Shown in pieces: positions 45,560 to 57,336 of a stretch of DNA of 64,000 nucleotides. Source of the stretch: Hydra vulgaris (taxonomy: Eukaryota > Cnidaria > Hydrozoa > Anthoathecata > Hydridae); NCBI RefSeq assembly GCF_038396675.1, contig NC_088924.1:40038501-40102500 (forward strand), given 5' to 3'. Under the pieces are notes generated by a model. That model had not been told where the DNA came from. It ran no database searches and saw nothing but the letters and a program-made list of their open reading frames with translations. The position numbers and the translations under genes are program-made. Positions within the stretch are counted from its first letter, which is position 1; each line of letters opens with the position of its first letter.

Positions 45560-48500
45560 TAAAGAAGCTTCATTAGAAGAAATTTAATTCACTTTCAGTT
45601 TTGTTTTGAATTTGTTTAGAGAATAATTAGTTTTCAGTTCATTATTTAATATTATGTTCCACAACTTTGGTCCTCGGTTTACAATAGAGAATTTAGTAGC
45701 GGAATAATACAGGTATTGAAAAAAGTTTAGAACCACTTAACAATTTTGGGTAATTTCATTATTTTTCCAATGTATGAAACTAATATTGAACTTTGATGAT
45801 AAATTATATATATATATATGAGATGCTTTAATAAAAACCTAAAGGAATTTACATCGCATTCAATTGCATACACATTAAGCAATCAATAAACAAACACACA
45901 CAAATGTATTGAATTCAAATGAAAATAAATACATTTTAAACATTTAAACTTTTTAATAAATACATTTAAACAAAGCAATGTAAATATTTATATCAATATT
46001 TACATGGATATCCTTTGTTTTTAATCACCAAATGAAGTCTTCTAGGCATACTTTCAACCAACTTTGAACACTGATCTTTATTAGCTTCCAGACACTAAAC
46101 TCGTCTGATTTTATCCTTCAAGGATTCTGTAGATGTACATTTGGTTCTATCAAGATTATATTTGATGTATTTCCACGAATTTTCAATCGGATTAAGATCC
46201 GGACTATTTCCAGGCCTAGGAAAAACTTTAATTTTGATGAAGAACATCAAAGTTCAATATTAGTTTCATATATTGATAAAATAATGAAATTACGTAAAAT
46301 TGTTAAGTGGTTCTAAACTTTTTTCAGTACCTGTAAGTTTTAGATTGAATGTAGCTTTATTTTGAAAGTCTTGTAGAGTAGATGCGATTTATTTTTTCAA
46401 AAATTAAATAAAATAAGATTGGTAATATATTTTTATCAACTTTGAACATGCAAATTAGAACATGATAGAGGTTTAGTTTATATACATTTAAGATATTCAG
46501 TTCATTAAATAGCGTTTGTGTGCGGGAGAAACGATCTACGTTTGAAACTATCCTTATAGTCTGTTTTTGTTTGCTAAGCAACTTTTAAATTTTCGTCGCG
46601 TTAGTGCCGCGCCAAGCGATGTTCGCATAACTTAAGTAGCAATGAGTAAAAGAAAAGTAAATAATTTTTAAACAAGATCGATTTAATAACTGCTTAGCTT
46701 TGTACATTATACCTAGATTTTTCGATATTTTACTTTCAACTACACCTATATGTTCCCTCCAGGTTACATTTTCGTCTAGAAACACGTCAAAAAACTTTAT
46801 TGATTGCTCTCTCCTTATTAATTGATAATCAATAAAAAGGTCCGGAAGTTCTAAGGGAATATCTGATTTTTTATGTAGATGATAGAATAAAGTGTATTTT
46901 GCTTTAGTAATATTTAAAGATAATTTGTTTGATTTACACCATTGGGTTAGTTTGTCTAGTTCTTTGTTTACTTTTTGAAATAATATATTGATATCTTTAT
47001 TGCAATAAAACAAGCTGGTATCCTTTGCAAACAATATTGTATTTAATATGTTAGAAAGTTTATTTAAATGTTTATATAAATGAGAAATAGAAGTGGTCCT
47101 AAAATTGATCCTTGAGGAACACCACATTTAATTGTCTCCTAATTAGTTTTTCCTTCATCAAACTTCATCAGTTTTTCCTTGATCAAACTTCATCAGTTTT
47201 TCCTTCATCAAATACTATATACTGCTTCCTATTAGTCAAGTAACTCTTGAACTAGGACAAGTTGGTATTTTTTATACTATAACTTTTGAGTTTCGATAGA
47301 AGGATTTGATGAATGACTATATCGAAAGTTTTATTTAAATCAATAAAAAGACCTAGGGAATACTTGCCTTCATCAAGCGATTTAAATATGTCCTGAACAA
47401 GGTGAATGATTGGATGATCGATGGGATGGCCAGATTTGAATCCAAATTGTTTATGGCAAAGAATATTATTTACATTTAAAAAAAAATTAAGCCTACTATA
47501 CATGTTAAACAACTCGCTCTAATATTTTAGAAAAACAAGTAAGAATTGAGACGGGACGATAATTTGCAAATTCAGAAGGATCGCCTGATTTTAAAATTGG
47601 AATGATTTTTGCGATTTTCAGGTTTTCTGGAAAAACACCATGTTTTAAAGATAAATTAAAAATATGTAATAATGGAATTGTGATGTATTTTATCGAATTA
47701 ATAACGAGATTACTACTTATAGCATTGGAACCTACGCTTTTATTGGGCTTTTTAAAGAGACTGCGTTTTTTAATTCCTTTTCCGTAAATTTAGGATTAGA
47801 CATAACACTAATGTTGTTTGAGGTAACGTAGGACTTAAAGTATATTTGAGAAGTTGCTATATTTGATGATAAAATAGGACCTATATTTACAAAAAACTGA
47901 TTAAGTGTTTCAGTCACTAAGGACTCATTTACAATACAATTTTTATTAACTTTAAGATTATTCGGTTGTAAATTTCCGTATAAACATTTTTTAACGATTA
48001 CCTCCTTTATAATTTGCCATGTTTTTGTTTAATCATTTTTGTGTTTAATTAATTGTTCCGAATAGTAATGTTTCTTTGAGCGTTTATACTGATTTTTATA
48101 GCCGTTTATAGGTTTTATCATTAGTTTTATTTTTAGGAGTTGTTTTTTTTTAAAAACTTTAGCATATAAACGCTGTTTTTTTTTAAGAATTTAAGTTTGC
48201 CTTTCGTAATCCAAAGGTTTAAAAAATTTTTTGTTTGGATAACTTTAGTAACTTCCGGGAATGCTTTCTTATAAAGATTCAGAAATTCATTTAAAAAGAT
48301 ATCATTGCTTTATCGGCATTTAGAATTAGTTGCAGGGTGTCCCAGTTGACACCAGCTAGAAGTTTATGAAAATTTTTGATGAAAGCGTCATTTATTAACC
48401 GTGTTGTAATTAATTTTTTTCTATCACTAAGAGCATCATAGTTGTTGCATTTTAACGATAGAATAAAAATAGGGAAGTGATGAGAGATGTCAGATTTAAT

Positions 48501-48590
48501 GTCAGGTTACTCGCGTTGGTTTATTGATTACGGGAATATAACTATTTTGAAAAATTGTGTTAAATACATCTTGATAATTATACAGTATAT
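45560..48590 (-). pseudogene. CR1-like LINE endonuclease-RT, antisense, split by a Tc1
   Basis: Read leftward from about 48590: the endonuclease tail NSYIPVINKPTRVT and HHFPIF (about 48520), the linker KKLITTRLINDAFIKNF and WITKGLRKANLNS-like text (about 48200), and FFVNIGPILSSNIATSQIYF (47880). The RT follows with SPIKA, FGFKSGHPIDHPIIHLVQDI and LGLFIDLNKTFDIVIHQILL (motif A), then LFAKDTSLFYCNKDINILF (the FADD box reads FAKD). ISKNIGILYKAKQLLNRSCL and YANIAWRGTNATK precede the C-terminal QKQTIRIVSNVDRFSRTQTL. After the Tc1 insertion the frame resumes with YSATKFSIVNRGPKLWNIIL and ends near 45580. It is the fullest CR1-like copy in the window, but it has multiple shifts and a mutated catalytic box. 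Confidence 0.85.
45710..46333 (-). mobile_element. internally deleted Tc1-like element, 624 bp
   Basis: TA flanks at 45708-45709 and 46334-46335. The TIRs exceed 90 bp and are nearly perfect: CAGGTATTGAAAAAAGTTTA, then GAACCACTTAACAATTTT, then ATGAAACTAATATTGAACTTTGATG. Only the last part of the transposase remains, on the minus strand: PGNSPDLNPIENSWKYIKYN (the Glu motif of DD34E), then KCTSTESLKDKIRRV and LVIKNKGYPCKY. Removing it with one TA restores IQSKTYSATKFSIVNRG in the surrounding LINE. It is a MITE in the making and could be mobilised only in trans. Confidence 0.9.
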
Positions 48591-48699
48591 GAACATATAG
48601 TATACCTTGTTGAAAGAGCTCGCCTTGCTCCTCAAATTAAGTGTCTATGTTCTCGTTAAATTTTTTGAGATGCAAATCAAGGATATGAACTTTCAGAGA

Positions 48700-49925
48700 C
48701 TTTCTGCATCGCATTTCGGCGTAATTCTTTATGAGAGTCTGCACCAACTACACACAGTTTTCAGTTTGTGATTACCTAGGAAGCCTCCTCCTAGGTGGCA
48801 TTGGCCATCTTCAGGAGACAGCAGCAAGTTGGATAGCAAGGCAGATACTGGAGATATCGACTATAATTCCGCAGATGGAGTTGGAGATAAAAAGCTGTAC
48901 TTCCTTAACCTGAAAACAGTTAACAATTTAATTAGGGACATCGGGCTTACAAAACCAAATGCCGAGCTTCTGATATTCAGGCTCAAACATTGAAACTTGG
49001 ATGATGATAGCGTAAAAATCACAGATCAGAAAAAGCGGCATCAAAGATTCTCCAACTTCTTCATTCAGCGTGATGGGCTGTGTTTCTGCAATGATGTTGC
49101 CAGTTTATTCCAGACTAGAGATATTGCATGTAATTCTATTGAATAGCGCCTTTTCATAGATAGTTCATCCCCGAGCCTCAAAGCAGGTGGCTAAATCTGT
49201 GCATCTCAAAGAGAACTACTTCAGTATCAAAATGTTGCTGAGTGCTTTAAAGTATGACAACTACGGATTGGAGTTCCTCGGTGACTTTAAAATGGTATTA
49301 TTCCTCATGGGTCTTCAAGCAAGTTTTATAAAATTTCCTTGTTTTTTCTGTCAATGGGACAGCCGTGACACTAAGGCGCATTATTGCACAAAGGACTGGC
49401 CAAAACGGACCAGGTTTTCTGTTGGGAAGAGCATGTGAAGTGGGAATTGCTGAACCTCATAAAGAGCTTATACCACTACTGCACATCAACTTAGGCCTCA
49501 TTAAGCAATTTGTCACTTCTCTTGACAAGGAGTCAGCAGCATTTCAATACCTCCAAGATCTTTTTCCAAAGCTAACCACAGATCAAGAAGATCATAGAAT
49601 GGAAGGATTTTGCAAAGCTGTTGAACAGGATGGAGAGACCGGCTTTGAGCCACGATTGGTGCGACGATTTTTTGGGTTTATCATGCAGAAGTAGCAGTTG
49701 CTTAAGTGGTCGGTCGGCTCTAACCATATTAGCGGGATAGAAAACTTCATGGCTCGCTTCTCTCCACTGTACCAACCTCTAACATCGTATATAATAATAC
49801 ATAAGAGTTATAATAAATTGAAGACAGGAAATTTCAAAACAGCGATTTCAAGGTGGAACGTATTTGCCTACAGTACGCGACTTATGACAAAACATTGTAT
49901 ATTGAAACTCCTTAAAATGAACTAG
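48700..49925 (+). pseudogene. unassigned FIDSS/HIxLGL-family protein, C-terminal two thirds
   Basis: This is the same protein family as the element at 57794-62486, a different subfamily. The reading crosses several frames: FLNLKTVNNLIRDIGLTKPN, ELLIFRLKHWNL-like text, RHQRFSNFFIQRDGLCFCND, RLFIDSSSPSLKA (about 49155), SVHLKENYFSIKMLL, GDFKMVLFLMGLQASFIKFP then CFFCQWDSRDTKAHYC, and LLHINLGLIKQFVTSLDKES (about 49480). I recall this wording from many uncharacterised multi-copy invertebrate proteins but cannot name a superfamily. The candidate acidic triad (FIDSS, GDFK, and a downstream acidic site absent here) would suit an RNase-H-like transposase, an inference. The copy is inactive. Confidence 0.6.
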
Positions 49926-49948
49926 ATCTAAATCATTGAAATTAAAAC

Positions 49949-50161
49949 CTAAGCACACCTTAAAACACACAGCAAGAAGCTGTTTAATTCACTTTTAAGT
50001 GTTTCTTTTCGATATACGCAAGTAAAATGTGGGGCCCAAGATTTGTCTTGGTCCCCGACAGGCACGCTGAAGTATGGCTTGTAGGCCTTGCACATTACAC
50101 GACTTACTTTCATGGAATACTTTTTCGCTCTTGTTTTATGAATAGTCCATACAAGTAGCAT
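49949..50161 (-). pseudogene. N-terminal piece of the same family, inverted
   Basis: The minus-strand frame contains KAYKPYFSVPVGDQDKSWAP then HFTCVYRKETLK, which aligns by eye with SKGGQYKSWAPHKVCSICVE-type text in the N-terminal part of the element at 57794-62486 (about 58165-58235). It lies just beyond the C-terminal end of the 48700-49925 copy but in the opposite orientation. Either the copy was broken and inverted, or two fragments were joined. Confidence 0.6.
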
Positions 50162-50199
50162 AATAAATCAAACAAACTCTTGATGCTATGTTAAATAAA

Positions 50200-51003
50200 T
50201 ACTTCTCTTCAACTACAAATCGTTATCCTTTCAGTCTACAATAACACAAATCTGAATCTATAAACCTTTGACGAAGAGTTAAGTATGCAAAATGTATTAT
50301 TACAACAAAATTACAAAATTTAAAAAATACCACAATTGAAATACTACGTCGTTTAAAATGAAATACACGGCTTTTTCTTAGATATCTGGTTAGAGTAAGA
50401 ACTGAAATAGCAATGTTGTTGTCGCTATTTAGAGCTGTTTTACAATTTAATTATTACATTTTTAAAAGATTAATTTTACAATAAAACTCTGGAATTGACA
50501 TTAAAAATTAGAAGACTTTACTGAAAAATATTATTTCTCTGTATAGTTTTCTATTTTTTAATTTATTTATTCCAAAGTTTTATTGTAATAATGCAATATA
50601 GTGTGCTCGGATTATACCAAATCAAATTCCACATCATGTCAATATTAGCTGTGGTGATAAAGTAAGACCAAATTTTAAAGTTTTCCCTTTTGCCTGAGCT
50701 TTTAAATATACCTTTTGATATTTGATACAAGTCAATGAATATTCTGATACTTATTTTGCATCTCACATACTCTCTATAATTTATGAGGAAGACAAGTTAA
50801 ATATGTAATTTTGAGGTCACCTAGAATTTTCACAGACTCATTAAAAATCAAAAAAAAAATTAAGATCAGCATTCTTAAGCTGGAAGGTTCATTTGAAATG
50901 AATCTTCTAGATGCATCAGTATTTCCATTGATTGACAAGCACAAACAGTAATTGCTAATTTTAAAAAAGTAGCTCTTTTAAGTAAATCTTTTTGCTCTTT
51001 AAC
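50200..51003. other. gene-free stretch
   Basis: AT-rich, with no recognised coding sequence or repeat structure. It ends at the long palindrome beginning at 51004. Confidence 0.6.
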
Positions 51004-51169
51004 ATGAGTTGCGTAATATTTAACATGAATGTTTGATATTGTCTATATATAGACAAAAATAGTTGAATTTAACGTTGCATAAGCTATAGGTTATGCAACG
51101 TTAAATTCAACTATTTTTGTCTATATATAGACAATATCAAACAATCATGTTAAATATTACGCAACTCAT
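51004..51169. repeat. 166-bp palindrome with 79-bp arms
   Basis: The left arm 51004-51082 and right arm 51091-51169 are reverse complements with a single mismatch (CATGAATG against CATGATTG), separated by GCTATAGG. Each arm itself contains the 14-bp palindrome TCTATATATAGA(C). There is no coding sequence and no clear target duplication. It is either a foldback MITE or a recent inverted duplication. Confidence 0.9.
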
Positions 51170-51983
51170 TTTTACTTACTTTTTGAGCTCTGTAGCCCTA
51201 ACGACAAAATTTTTTGTAAATATAAAGCGCAGTCTTAAAGAGTATGAAATTGGGTAACATTTTAAACTTCCATTTATTATAAAAATAGTTTTTTTGAGCC
51301 CTCATGGGGCTCAAGAAAATTATTTTTATAATATATGCAATAATTTGAGGCCCTTATGGGGCATTAAATAAAAAAAAAAGTTAGACAACTTAACACACCC
51401 CGGGTTAAGTTGGCGCAAACTATAAAAATGATTATTAATGAATATTAAGTGGAAAATTTATAGAAGTTTTAAGTATTTATTTTGGCAAAAATTTTGAGCC
51501 AAAAATTTGACATTACTTTTAGCTGGTACCAAATATTAGTACGTTTAACAGCCAAAACAGTAGCCCACTCTTTATCTGTAAAATATAAAACAAAAATATT
51601 TTTTTTATTTTATTGTAAAAATAAATTTTTTCAGTATTGTTAAAAGTTAAAAAAAAAACAATTTTAGAGAAACATATTTATTTTTTCATAGTAAATGTGA
51701 TGAGCCAACTTACCCCGTGAAAATTTTGCCAACATACCCAAAAGCCTTTTTTTAATTAACAGTCTACAGATCCTGAAAAACGGCAACTATTGAAAAAAGG
51801 TAAACCAATTGTAACTGAAATTTTTACAAAAACTTTTTTTTCTTACGAATAATTATTTTCTTTATAAATAAAAAAGGAAAGGATGTTCCAAAAGTGACAT
51901 TTTTGTCCAAAAAACACATAAACCCTAATATCTTCTATGCGCTTGCGTGAATCCTAACAATACTGTAGTGAATGATGAAATGA
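51170..51983. other. gene-free stretch with hairpin and pogo-like end motifs
   Basis: A hairpin TTGAGCCC/GGGCTCAA sits at 51294-51314, with a related copy GAGGCCCTTATGGGGC at about 51350. GGGTTAAGTTGGCG at 51402 and the inverted GCCAACTTACCCC at about 51704-51716 could bound a 315-bp pogo-like MITE. A third copy (GTCAACTTACCCC, 57405-57417) lies beyond the next element, so the true boundary is uncertain. Confidence 0.45.
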
Positions 51984-52638
51984 AGGAGGGGTGACATCTA
52001 TATGCGTGAAGGTCTCTGAAGGCCTTCTGAGCTTACACTTAGACCCGCACGACCGCATAGCAAAAACGGAAGACCTTCGCAGTTTTTTGAAAGACCCGCA
52101 CGACCGCAAAGTAGGTCTAGAGACACAATGAAAATATTTGGGCGTGCAGCAATTCTCCGTGTATTTACTAAATTAAATAATGCGAAATCTTTAATAAGAA
52201 GCTTGTTATTCTGGAAATTAATATTAAATTTTAAATAATTTTATAAGAGACCAAAATTATAAAAAAAGTTTCATTCTTAATAACCTTTTTGTTAAGCTGC
52301 CATAACTAAAATCGGATTTGCAAGTATACTTGAGGGCATTGTTTTTATTTTTATCATATAAGTTATTATAGTTTAAAGTTATAAGGTTTTTTAAAGTTGA
52401 AATAAGTTAACGGCTTTTTTAGTGTTAACAATTATATTGTTATATTATGTTGCATACAATAACTTTAAAGTTATAGGATTATAGGTTTTATTGTTGTTTT
52501 TATTTTGGTGAGTTTTTGTTGTAGGAGATATTTTGTGATAACTTTCGTTCTGGGAGACAATGCTAGAAGAATACTAAATATTCTGTTATAGGTTTTGAAA
52601 CTTCAAACTTTTGTAACTGACGCAACGATAAGTCAAAC

Positions 52639-52818
52639 CAGGGGTCGGCAACCTAATTTAAGTAGAGAGCCATTTTTTAAATATTTTATAAAATCTTATA
52701 ATAAGACGTAAGAATACAGTTGTAATGTTTTAATGATTTAAAGTTTTGAAATGAAATGTATAATTTGGGCAGCCCGAAGAGCCACGCAATTTAGGAGCAG
52801 CAGCGGTGCCGACCCCTT
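52639..52818. mobile_element. hAT-like MITE (180 bp) inside the 5.35-kb element
   Basis: The ends CAGGGGTCGGCAACCT and GTGCCGACCCCTT are inverted and match the common CAGGGGTCGGC terminus of non-autonomous hAT elements. The interior contains GAGAGCCATTTTT and GAAGAGCCACGC, also inverted. No 8-bp duplication is preserved, so it is old or damaged. Confidence 0.65.
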
Positions 52819-53613
52819 AGTTTATATTTTTATTTATTTACTATTACTAGTATTAGTACATTTATAAACTCAATTTACACTAAGTTAGGAATGTCGCCAA
52901 AAAATTTGAATCTTATTTTAGTAAAGTCAGTCATAAATACCCTACAATATTCTCAGAAAACAACTTTGTTGTCCCAAAATACAATTTGAAATTGAGCTCA
53001 TACTCAATTAGGTTCCCCATTATTAGGCTCCACATTTGTCACCTTTTTTATAGATTAGTGTAAAATTTGTTGACTTGAATTGAATTAAGAGTTGTATTGT
53101 TCTATGATAATGCCTTAAATGAGTTGGTGGCCAATGAATTAATGAGCTTGCTAACGGTATAGTAAAACTCTTAAGGACTGCAAAACAATCCTTATTAGCT
53201 CTTGAGATTTTTTCATTGTGATAATTGTAGTATAAATAAAACCCAAAACTAATATCAGCTTCAAACTGATTTTGCACTTAGAATAAAGGGAAGTAATTAT
53301 ATATTATATGTATTAAAAATATAATTATTTTTATATAGTTTTTATATAATTTCGCTTCTTTTGAGTACCAGGTTGACCTACTTTAGAAGAACTTCTTTTT
53401 TATTCAAAGTTTTAGGGGCCCGTCATATTTTTAAGGGTCTATCTATAATTATAAAATAAATATAGAAGGGTCTACATATATTTTTAAGGGTCTTGAGCTA
53501 AAAATGTTTTTTATTTAAAAAAAATTAAAATCAGTATTCCATTATTATATTCTACATATTTAGATATTTTTCAAAAATCTTATTATAAGAGTCACCCTAT
53601 TGTATATTACTAT

Positions 53614-53793
<180 letters not shown>

Positions 53794-53974
53794 TATAGAT
53801 CAGTGAAGTTAAGAACTTCATCTTTTCTCTTATCATTCTAAAAAAAATATATATATATCTTTGCTATATAGTTATGAAATAAATATATACAAAAAGTAAT
53901 GCAAAATTATTAATGGAGTACCAAAACGAGTTTAAAAATAAATCAAAAAGAAACTTCAAAAGGCTTTAAACAAT

Positions 53975-56900
53975 TTAATCAGCAGCAAGCCATTTAGTTA
54001 TATCATCGCAATTAATTTTGATAAAATACATTTTTTTATTTTTATTTATCTCTTCTTGTTCGGCATTTTGATATGGGAGTATGTAGCTACCGTTTAAGGC
54101 TCCATGTTCAGCTAAAGTACAATGTATCAAAACTAAGCCCTTTTTATCAACAGGAACTTTACAATTTTCTGTTGGTCTCCATTTGTTGTATGCTTTCCGA
54201 AAAATACTCATGACAACCCATGTTGTCAGTTCAGCTTGAAAAAGACTCCCTATTTTTACATTAAATTTTTCTATGCTAGACTTATCTTTTAATTTTGGTT
54301 TATACCAACGTTGTAATAATGATTTAGATTTTTGGTGATTATTAAACGACACATGAACTTGCTCAGAAATAGATGCCAACCCTTCTTCACAAATGTCCTT
54401 AAATGATATTTGAGTGAACATTTTCTGAAAATAAATGTTGCTTTGGTTAATCTCAATCAACACCTCATCAACATGGTTTATCTCTGGCTCACTATGAATC
54501 ACTTCAACTTCTAAAATTGCTTCCTGTAAACTATTATTAATTATTTCTATTAATTTTTCTTGAACATCAGTGTCATAGCCATTATCAGCAATTATTTCTT
54601 TATCCAAGTTGGGATTACTGTTTACTTTTATCAGACTACTTTTATTCTCTATAAAGGAAATATAGAAGTTCTTTAAATCTGAAAGGGAACTAAATTTTTT
54701 AGTCAAAGTTTTTTCAATTCCGCATGTATTAAGCAAAACCCTCATTTTATCTAAAAACTCATTTATTGTTGGAAAAACTTTTTTTGATAGTTTACTAGCA
54801 AATGATTGGTGACAAAAAAGGTCAAGTGAAACATATTCTTGATTAGGTGATAAATTCAATGCAGGGATAACTTCTTTTTTCTTTGTTTTTTGTTTTTCTT
54901 GCATTGCAGTTACAGATGCAACAAAGCCAGTTAAAGTACTGGCATAACCTTTTGATGAATTTCTTCTAGTGTTTAATGCTGATCTAAAAGCAGATGAAAA
55001 AAATTGATTTATTCGATCATCATACTGAATAAAACCACGAATTGTGAACTCTCTTTCAAATTGCCTAGTACAGCCAAAATAATGCTCACAAAGTTCTTCA
55101 GTACAATATCTAGGGCGTTTAATTCGCTCCTGTGGGTACAAAAAGATTGAACCTATTGTATTTGTAACACTGTTCTTTAAAGTTGTAAAGTGAATACCTT
55201 CAATTGATAAAAACCAAATCATTGCGCACCATTTAAAGGCAATTCTTAATTGGAAATCAATATCGTCAGCATTTGTTGAAATAAGAAAAAGTCTGAGAAA
55301 TACTAATGTTAAAGAAAGTATGTACTGTGATTGCTTTGAAATTGCATGACTGTTAAAATCTGCTTCTATAATCTTTTTTATCAATTTAGGGTCACAAATT
55401 CCCAACACTAAAGCATCAGATGCAAAGTCTTTAACTTCATATAAATCTTTAGATATATTTAAACTTGCATGTGCAAATATTCTAGGTTGAATCAGATACG
55501 ATCCAATTATTTTTAATTCAGTCCCAGACAAAATTTGGTTTCTTATGGCTTTTGCAACATGATTATCATATATAAAAGCAACTTCATTTGTTTTTTCATC
55601 CAGAAATGATAATAAAGTCTTTGTTATCCATTTACTTTCATATGATACACCATCTGTGCAATATGAAACAACATCAAAATTTGGATGTCTTATTAAAACA
55701 TCATAAATGTGATTATTGAATTTATAATTACTTTCATTTGTACTTTGGGGATGAATACATAGAAGTTTCATTGGTGTCATTCCTTCAGGACAGTTGTGAA
55801 TCATTATAACAACTGCTTTAACTTCTGTTGCTAGATCTATTGCACTGTTAATACCACTAAGTGTTTCATCATTTATTGTCAGTATATGATTTGGTGCAAC
55901 CTTTCCGACAATACAATTAAACTTTACACAAGTTAGAAGGGCTGGTATTACTTTGGTAGCATCCATAGATACAGACACAATTAGTTTATTGGTTCCAGGC
56001 ATTATGTCATAAATGTTATCTAATCTTTTGTTAAAGCCATCTACAGAAACATCAAGAATAAAACTATTTGATGTTTTTGTAGTGACGCGTTGTATATGTC
56101 TCAAGGAAACACTAGGGAGATTTGCAGCAACAAATCTATAAACACATTTACCAAATGTTCGAAGCATTAAAAAAAAATCTAACATCACAATTTGAAATTT
56201 TTTATTCGTTTTACCACTTGCTTTTGAAATTAGACAAGACTGCATTGCATGTAGTAGAGTTCCATTTTGTTTAGGATTTTCTTTATAAAGTTTATGAAAT
56301 GATCGGAAAAAGGAATCATATCCTGAAATTTGATTGGTTTCTGAATCAGTAATTCCAATTGCCAAAAGTTCTTTTTTCAGATTTAATAATGAAGTAATAC
56401 CTTCAATTTTTAAACTGACCTTTGCAGCTAACAATTTTTGTTTTTCATTACAACGTACATGATTAAGTTTACAGCTTTTTAAAATTTTTTTAAGAGCTTC
56501 TAAGTCTGCATCACGAATTTCAGACGATTCTATAATTTCTAAAACATCTCTTATTATCTGCATTGCTCCTAATCGGCTAGTGAATGATCGATTTCTACAT
56601 AAATTAATGCAGTGATCACATTTTTTGATGTGATTTCTAGTACATCGAATACTATGAATATAAATTTTATCATCTATTTTAACAAATTTTGAATTATCAG
56701 TTATCATACTATCCATAATGCCATATGAGTTAAAAAGGATTACAAGTTCTCTTCTCTTATTAAATACACCGTCGCATGGTTTAGGTAATTTTATTTTAGC
56801 TTCAGGAATAATACTAAAATCAATTTCAGAATTAGCCACAATTTCTAATTTCGAATCTTTGGGACTAACAACTGGAAAAAACTGATGTATATTTGTTTGG

Positions 56901-57124
56901 GAATGCCCGGCTTCATTTTCTTTACGAACACATAGCTCGTGTGAAATGGATTTACAATGTTGATCGTACTCATGTGTAGTAAAAGATCTCCCCTTTCTGA
57001 CTTTGATTTCAACATTGCATAGCAAGCATTGTATATTGTTACCATATTGATCCAGCTTAACGTATTTCTTTGATTCTAATTGTACTGCTTTATCAGACCA
57101 TTCAGCTTTCCTTTTAGAAGCCAT
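53975..57124 (-). CDS. intact 1,049-residue transposase, family not settled
   Basis: One uninterrupted frame from ATG 57124 (MASKRKAEWSDKAVQLESKK) to a stop at 53975, nearly filling the coding arm of the element. Residues 33-62 hold a CxxC...H-x5-H finger (CLLC, HCKSISH) of the BED/C2H2 type, and a Cys-rich CDHCINLC lies at about 169-176. Candidate catalytic acids are D388 in VSVSMDATKVIPALL, D491 in VSYCTDGVSYES and E680 in EELCEHYFGCTRQF. FIYDNHVAKAIRNQILSG (517-534) resembles the FDxxHxxKxxRN block of P-element/THAP9 proteins, and the 8-bp duplication fits P, hAT or KDZ-type elements. The C-terminus contains acidic stretches and WKP-like IFRKAYNKWRPTE. The superfamily placement is inference; the intactness is directly visible. 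Confidence 0.8.
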   Translation of the reverse strand: MASKRKAEWSDKAVQLESKKYVKLDQYGNNIQCLLCNVEIKVRKGRSFTTHEYDQHCKSISHELCVRKENEAGHSQTNIHQFFPVVSPKDSKLEIVANSEIDFSIIPEAKIKLPKPCDGVFNKRRELVILFNSYGIMDSMITDNSKFVKIDDKIYIHSIRCTRNHIKKCDHCINLCRNRSFTSRLGAMQIIRDVLEIIESSEIRDADLEALKKILKSCKLNHVRCNEKQKLLAAKVSLKIEGITSLLNLKKELLAIGITDSETNQISGYDSFFRSFHKLYKENPKQNGTLLHAMQSCLISKASGKTNKKFQIVMLDFFLMLRTFGKCVYRFVAANLPSVSLRHIQRVTTKTSNSFILDVSVDGFNKRLDNIYDIMPGTNKLIVSVSMDATKVIPALLTCVKFNCIVGKVAPNHILTINDETLSGINSAIDLATEVKAVVIMIHNCPEGMTPMKLLCIHPQSTNESNYKFNNHIYDVLIRHPNFDVVSYCTDGVSYESKWITKTLLSFLDEKTNEVAFIYDNHVAKAIRNQILSGTELKIIGSYLIQPRIFAHASLNISKDLYEVKDFASDALVLGICDPKLIKKIIEADFNSHAISKQSQYILSLTLVFLRLFLISTNADDIDFQLRIAFKWCAMIWFLSIEGIHFTTLKNSVTNTIGSIFLYPQERIKRPRYCTEELCEHYFGCTRQFEREFTIRGFIQYDDRINQFFSSAFRSALNTRRNSSKGYASTLTGFVASVTAMQEKQKTKKKEVIPALNLSPNQEYVSLDLFCHQSFASKLSKKVFPTINEFLDKMRVLLNTCGIEKTLTKKFSSLSDLKNFYISFIENKSSLIKVNSNPNLDKEIIADNGYDTDVQEKLIEIINNSLQEAILEVEVIHSEPEINHVDEVLIEINQSNIYFQKMFTQISFKDICEEGLASISEQVHVSFNNHQKSKSLLQRWYKPKLKDKSSIEKFNVKIGSLFQAELTTWVVMSIFRKAYNKWRPTENCKVPVDKKGLVLIHCTLAEHGALNGSYILPYQNAEQEEINKNKKMYFIKINCDDITKWLAAD

Positions 57125-57336
57125 GTTTTATTTTGCTTTGAATTATTTAAATAAAGCGCTGGTCTTAAAATTCTAACGCCCTAAATACATTATGCGAGTC
57201 CTTCCGTTGTTGGCCTTCTAAAATGGAAAAATGACCCGCATACCCGCAACCGAAGGCCTTTGGTCGATAATTGTGACCCGCACGCCGACAAACGGAAGGC
57301 CTTATTTTTTACTAATGTCACCCCTCCTTGAAATGA

